Assembly (NCBI GenBank): GCA_007026445.1
Contig: VDMD01000034.1
Span: forward strand, 62,001-126,000
DNA: 64,000 nt
DNA from: Schizophyllum amplum
Lineage: Eukaryota > Basidiomycota > Agaricomycetes > Agaricales > Schizophyllaceae
Reading direction: 5' to 3'
Position numbers and translations under genes: made by a program. Position 1 is the first letter of the stretch, and every line of letters starts with the position of its first letter. The notes beneath the pieces are model-generated. The model worked only from the letters and a program-made list of their open reading frames with translations, was not told the DNA's origin and ran no database searches. Shown piece by piece: positions 61,996-64,000 of the stretch.

Positions 61996-64000
61996 ATGGC
62001 AGCGCACAAATATTCGATATCCGCTCTGCCGCTGCCCCCAGCGAGTCACCAGCTCATCAAGAACCTTACACCGGACGCACAGACGCCCTCAGTAGCGGCA
62101 TTCCGCAATGAAGTCCTTCCGAAGAACCCCAGCTTACAGCGCCGCGCCAGGATCATTGCCCCACAGTCGCACTTCTCCTTTGTCAGCCCGTTCCCTTCAC
62201 CGTTCCCATACGACATCAGACCACCGCACGAGGAAGAGGAGAACGACGACAATGTGAACAAGGCGGCCGTGATCGAACAGTGGCTCGCTGCACGAGAGGC
62301 AGTCCATCCCAAACCCGAGGCCGGCAGCACGGGCGGGCTCAAGATGTACGAGCCGCAGGTGCGCAACGAAAGGCGCGAGTTGCTTGGGGTCTCGGAGACC
62401 GGTCTGCGGGATTGCTACCCTCAGCTAGATGTGGGCGATGCATTCGCCGTCGTTGGTACGCCATCCCTTGCTGTCGATGCGCAGGAGGAGGCACGCGAGC
62501 CTGCGGGCGAGGACGTCATCACGACCCGGCAGGAACTCATCGACGTACTCGCTGGGCACGCCGTGCTAGGAAACGAAGACTTCGCGCCATGGTCCATGCG
62601 GTACAGCGGTCACCAATTCGGATCGTGGGCAGGCCAGCTAGGCGACGGGCGGGCTATCAGTATTCGTGCGTATGCGTGTTCTGTTTGGTACAAGAATATT
62701 GACGGTTTGCAGACGCTGTCCCTCATCCCAATGACCCCGAGACGACGTACGAGATGCAGCTGAAGGGCGCGGGCAGGACGCCTTTCTCTCGCTCTGCAGA
62801 TGGCTTGGCTGTCGTCCGATCATCCATCCGCGAGTATCTCGCCAGTGAGGGTGCGTCTCCGATGCTCTGCCTCACTTCGTTTATTGACATCACTCCAGCC
62901 ATGCAAGCCCTCGGCATCGCAACCACCCGGTCGCTCTCCCTAGTATCGGTCCCCTCCATCCCCGTGCAGCGTGAGCGTATCGAACGAGCATGCATTCTCA
63001 CACGCATGGCGCCCTCCTTCATCCGTATCGGGAACTTCGAAGCCCTCAATCCACCCATGGGCAACATGATGTTCTTCGGCGGTGGCCAGCAGCGGACAGA
63101 CTGGGAGGCTCTGCGCATCCTCGGCGAGTGGGTGCAGAAGCGCGTACTCAGGCTCGGCGTCGCAGACGGCGAAGCTTGGGGAGAGGAGTTGGTCTTCGAG
63201 TCGGCGCGGAGGAATGCGCGTATGGTTGCGGGTTGGCAGGCTTACGGTTTTATGCACGGCGTCATCAACACGGACAAGTGGGTGGCCTGTCGGATTCTCT
63301 TGTTTGGTGCTGATGTCGTCCGTAGCGTATCCATCCTCGGCCTTACTATCGACTACGGTCCATATGCCTTCATGGACGTCTACGACTCGGCGCATATATG
63401 CAACCACACGGACGACGGTGGACGATATGCGTACAAATTCCAGCCCAACATGATGTACACATCCTTCTTGCTTTTTTACATCTCTTGCTGACTTTCACAC
63501 AGCATATATGCACTTCGCTCACTGCTCAACTCGCTCGCGCCGCTGATCGGCGCTGAGAAGAAGTTGGGCGGAAAGGCTGTGTCTTCGGGCTGGGCTGCAG
63601 ACGCCTCCGACGAGCAAATCAAGAAGTGGAAGGCATCCGGTCTCGAACTACAGAGCGGGCTCGAGCGAGTGATGCAGGAAGAGTGTGCAACGGAGTACGG
63701 CAAGCTCATGCGCAAGGTGTGCATACTGCCCATGTCGTGCCGCAATGTCCCTCAACCCTTCTACAGCGTCTAGGACTACGTCGCACGGATCCCTCCGACG
63801 AGGCCACACTGACTCATTCGCTGTTGGCTCTAATGGAAGACCACGGCTTCGACTTCCACCTCACCTTCCGCGCGCTCTGCGATTTCACCACCGAACTGGC
63901 ACCCCCAAGCGAAGGCGAATCCAGCTCTGAGCTCACCGCCTTCATCGACTCTCGGTTGCTGCCGCTGACACCTGAGCCCGAGCGGCTTGACCGCACGAGC
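61996..64000 (+). CDS. FMP40: SelO/FMP40 pseudokinase-fold AMPylase, 3' end outside window
   Basis: Mitochondrial protein of the SelO (YdiU, UPF0061) family, which transfers AMP to protein Ser/Thr/Tyr and takes part in redox stress control. Reading MAAHKYSISALPLPPASHQL, then the family blocks MRYSGHQFGSWAGQLGDGRA, LKGAGRTPFSRSADGLAVVR, SSIREYLASEAMQALGI, GNFEALNPPMGN-type sequence, GFMHGVINTDNVSILGLTID and YGPYAFMDVYDSAHICNHTD. Six short introns are needed; the sixth accepts at the CAG before CGTCTAGG near 63767, giving KRLGLRRTDPSDEATL. The gene continues to the right edge (TPEPERLDRTS). The start at 61996 is tentative, as the mitochondrial presequence is not obvious; 61963 is the alternative. 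Confidence 0.9.

Overview
The window is nuclear DNA of a filamentous fungus, most likely a mushroom-forming basidiomycete (Agaricomycetes, plausibly a polypore). The evidence is dense genes on both strands, many short introns of about 45-60 nt with GTRNGN...YAG borders, GC-rich third positions, short shared promoters, and typical gene content: F-box/LRR proteins, a DNMT1-type methyltransferase, a dynamin-like GTPase and lineage-specific multigene families. I saw no tRNA, rRNA or CRISPR array and no complete transposon. Species-level placement is not possible by eye.

Layout. 1-9.6 kb: ribosomal protein uL1 (RPL10A, cut by the left edge), the dynein regulator LIS1/PAC1, and two related RING / coiled-coil / tail-anchor proteins about 3 kb apart. 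10-16 kb: an orphan retroelement ORF1/Gag-like gene, the first copy of an unrecognised nuclear-type family (called KRLR here), and a 2.2 kb gene-free stretch with a diverged direct repeat. 16-31 kb is core housekeeping: an F-box protein, MCM7 and a DNMT1-type DNA methyltransferase sharing a 170 bp divergent promoter, ATG9, and a cis-prenyltransferase. 31.6-36.2 kb: a tandem pair of SWIM + RING zinc-finger proteins. 37-42 kb: an O-methyltransferase and a 2-isopropylmalate synthase (LEU4) with a tandemly duplicated C-terminal regulatory unit and five single-base frame breaks. 42-53 kb: mostly gene-poor, holding the second KRLR copy. 53-64 kb: kexin, an F-box/LRR protein, a dynamin-superfamily GTPase and the first part of the SelO/FMP40 AMPylase.

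The genes do not form one pathway. Functional pairings are MCM7 with DNMT1 (replication and copying of methylation) and possibly ATG9 beside its lipid and secretory neighbours. The most unusual feature is three separate two-copy families in 64 kb. Conserved exon phases or intron positions show common descent for the RING/tail-anchor and KRLR pairs. All gene models come from reading and manual splicing; no database search was run, and lengths and residue positions marked 'about' are estimates.
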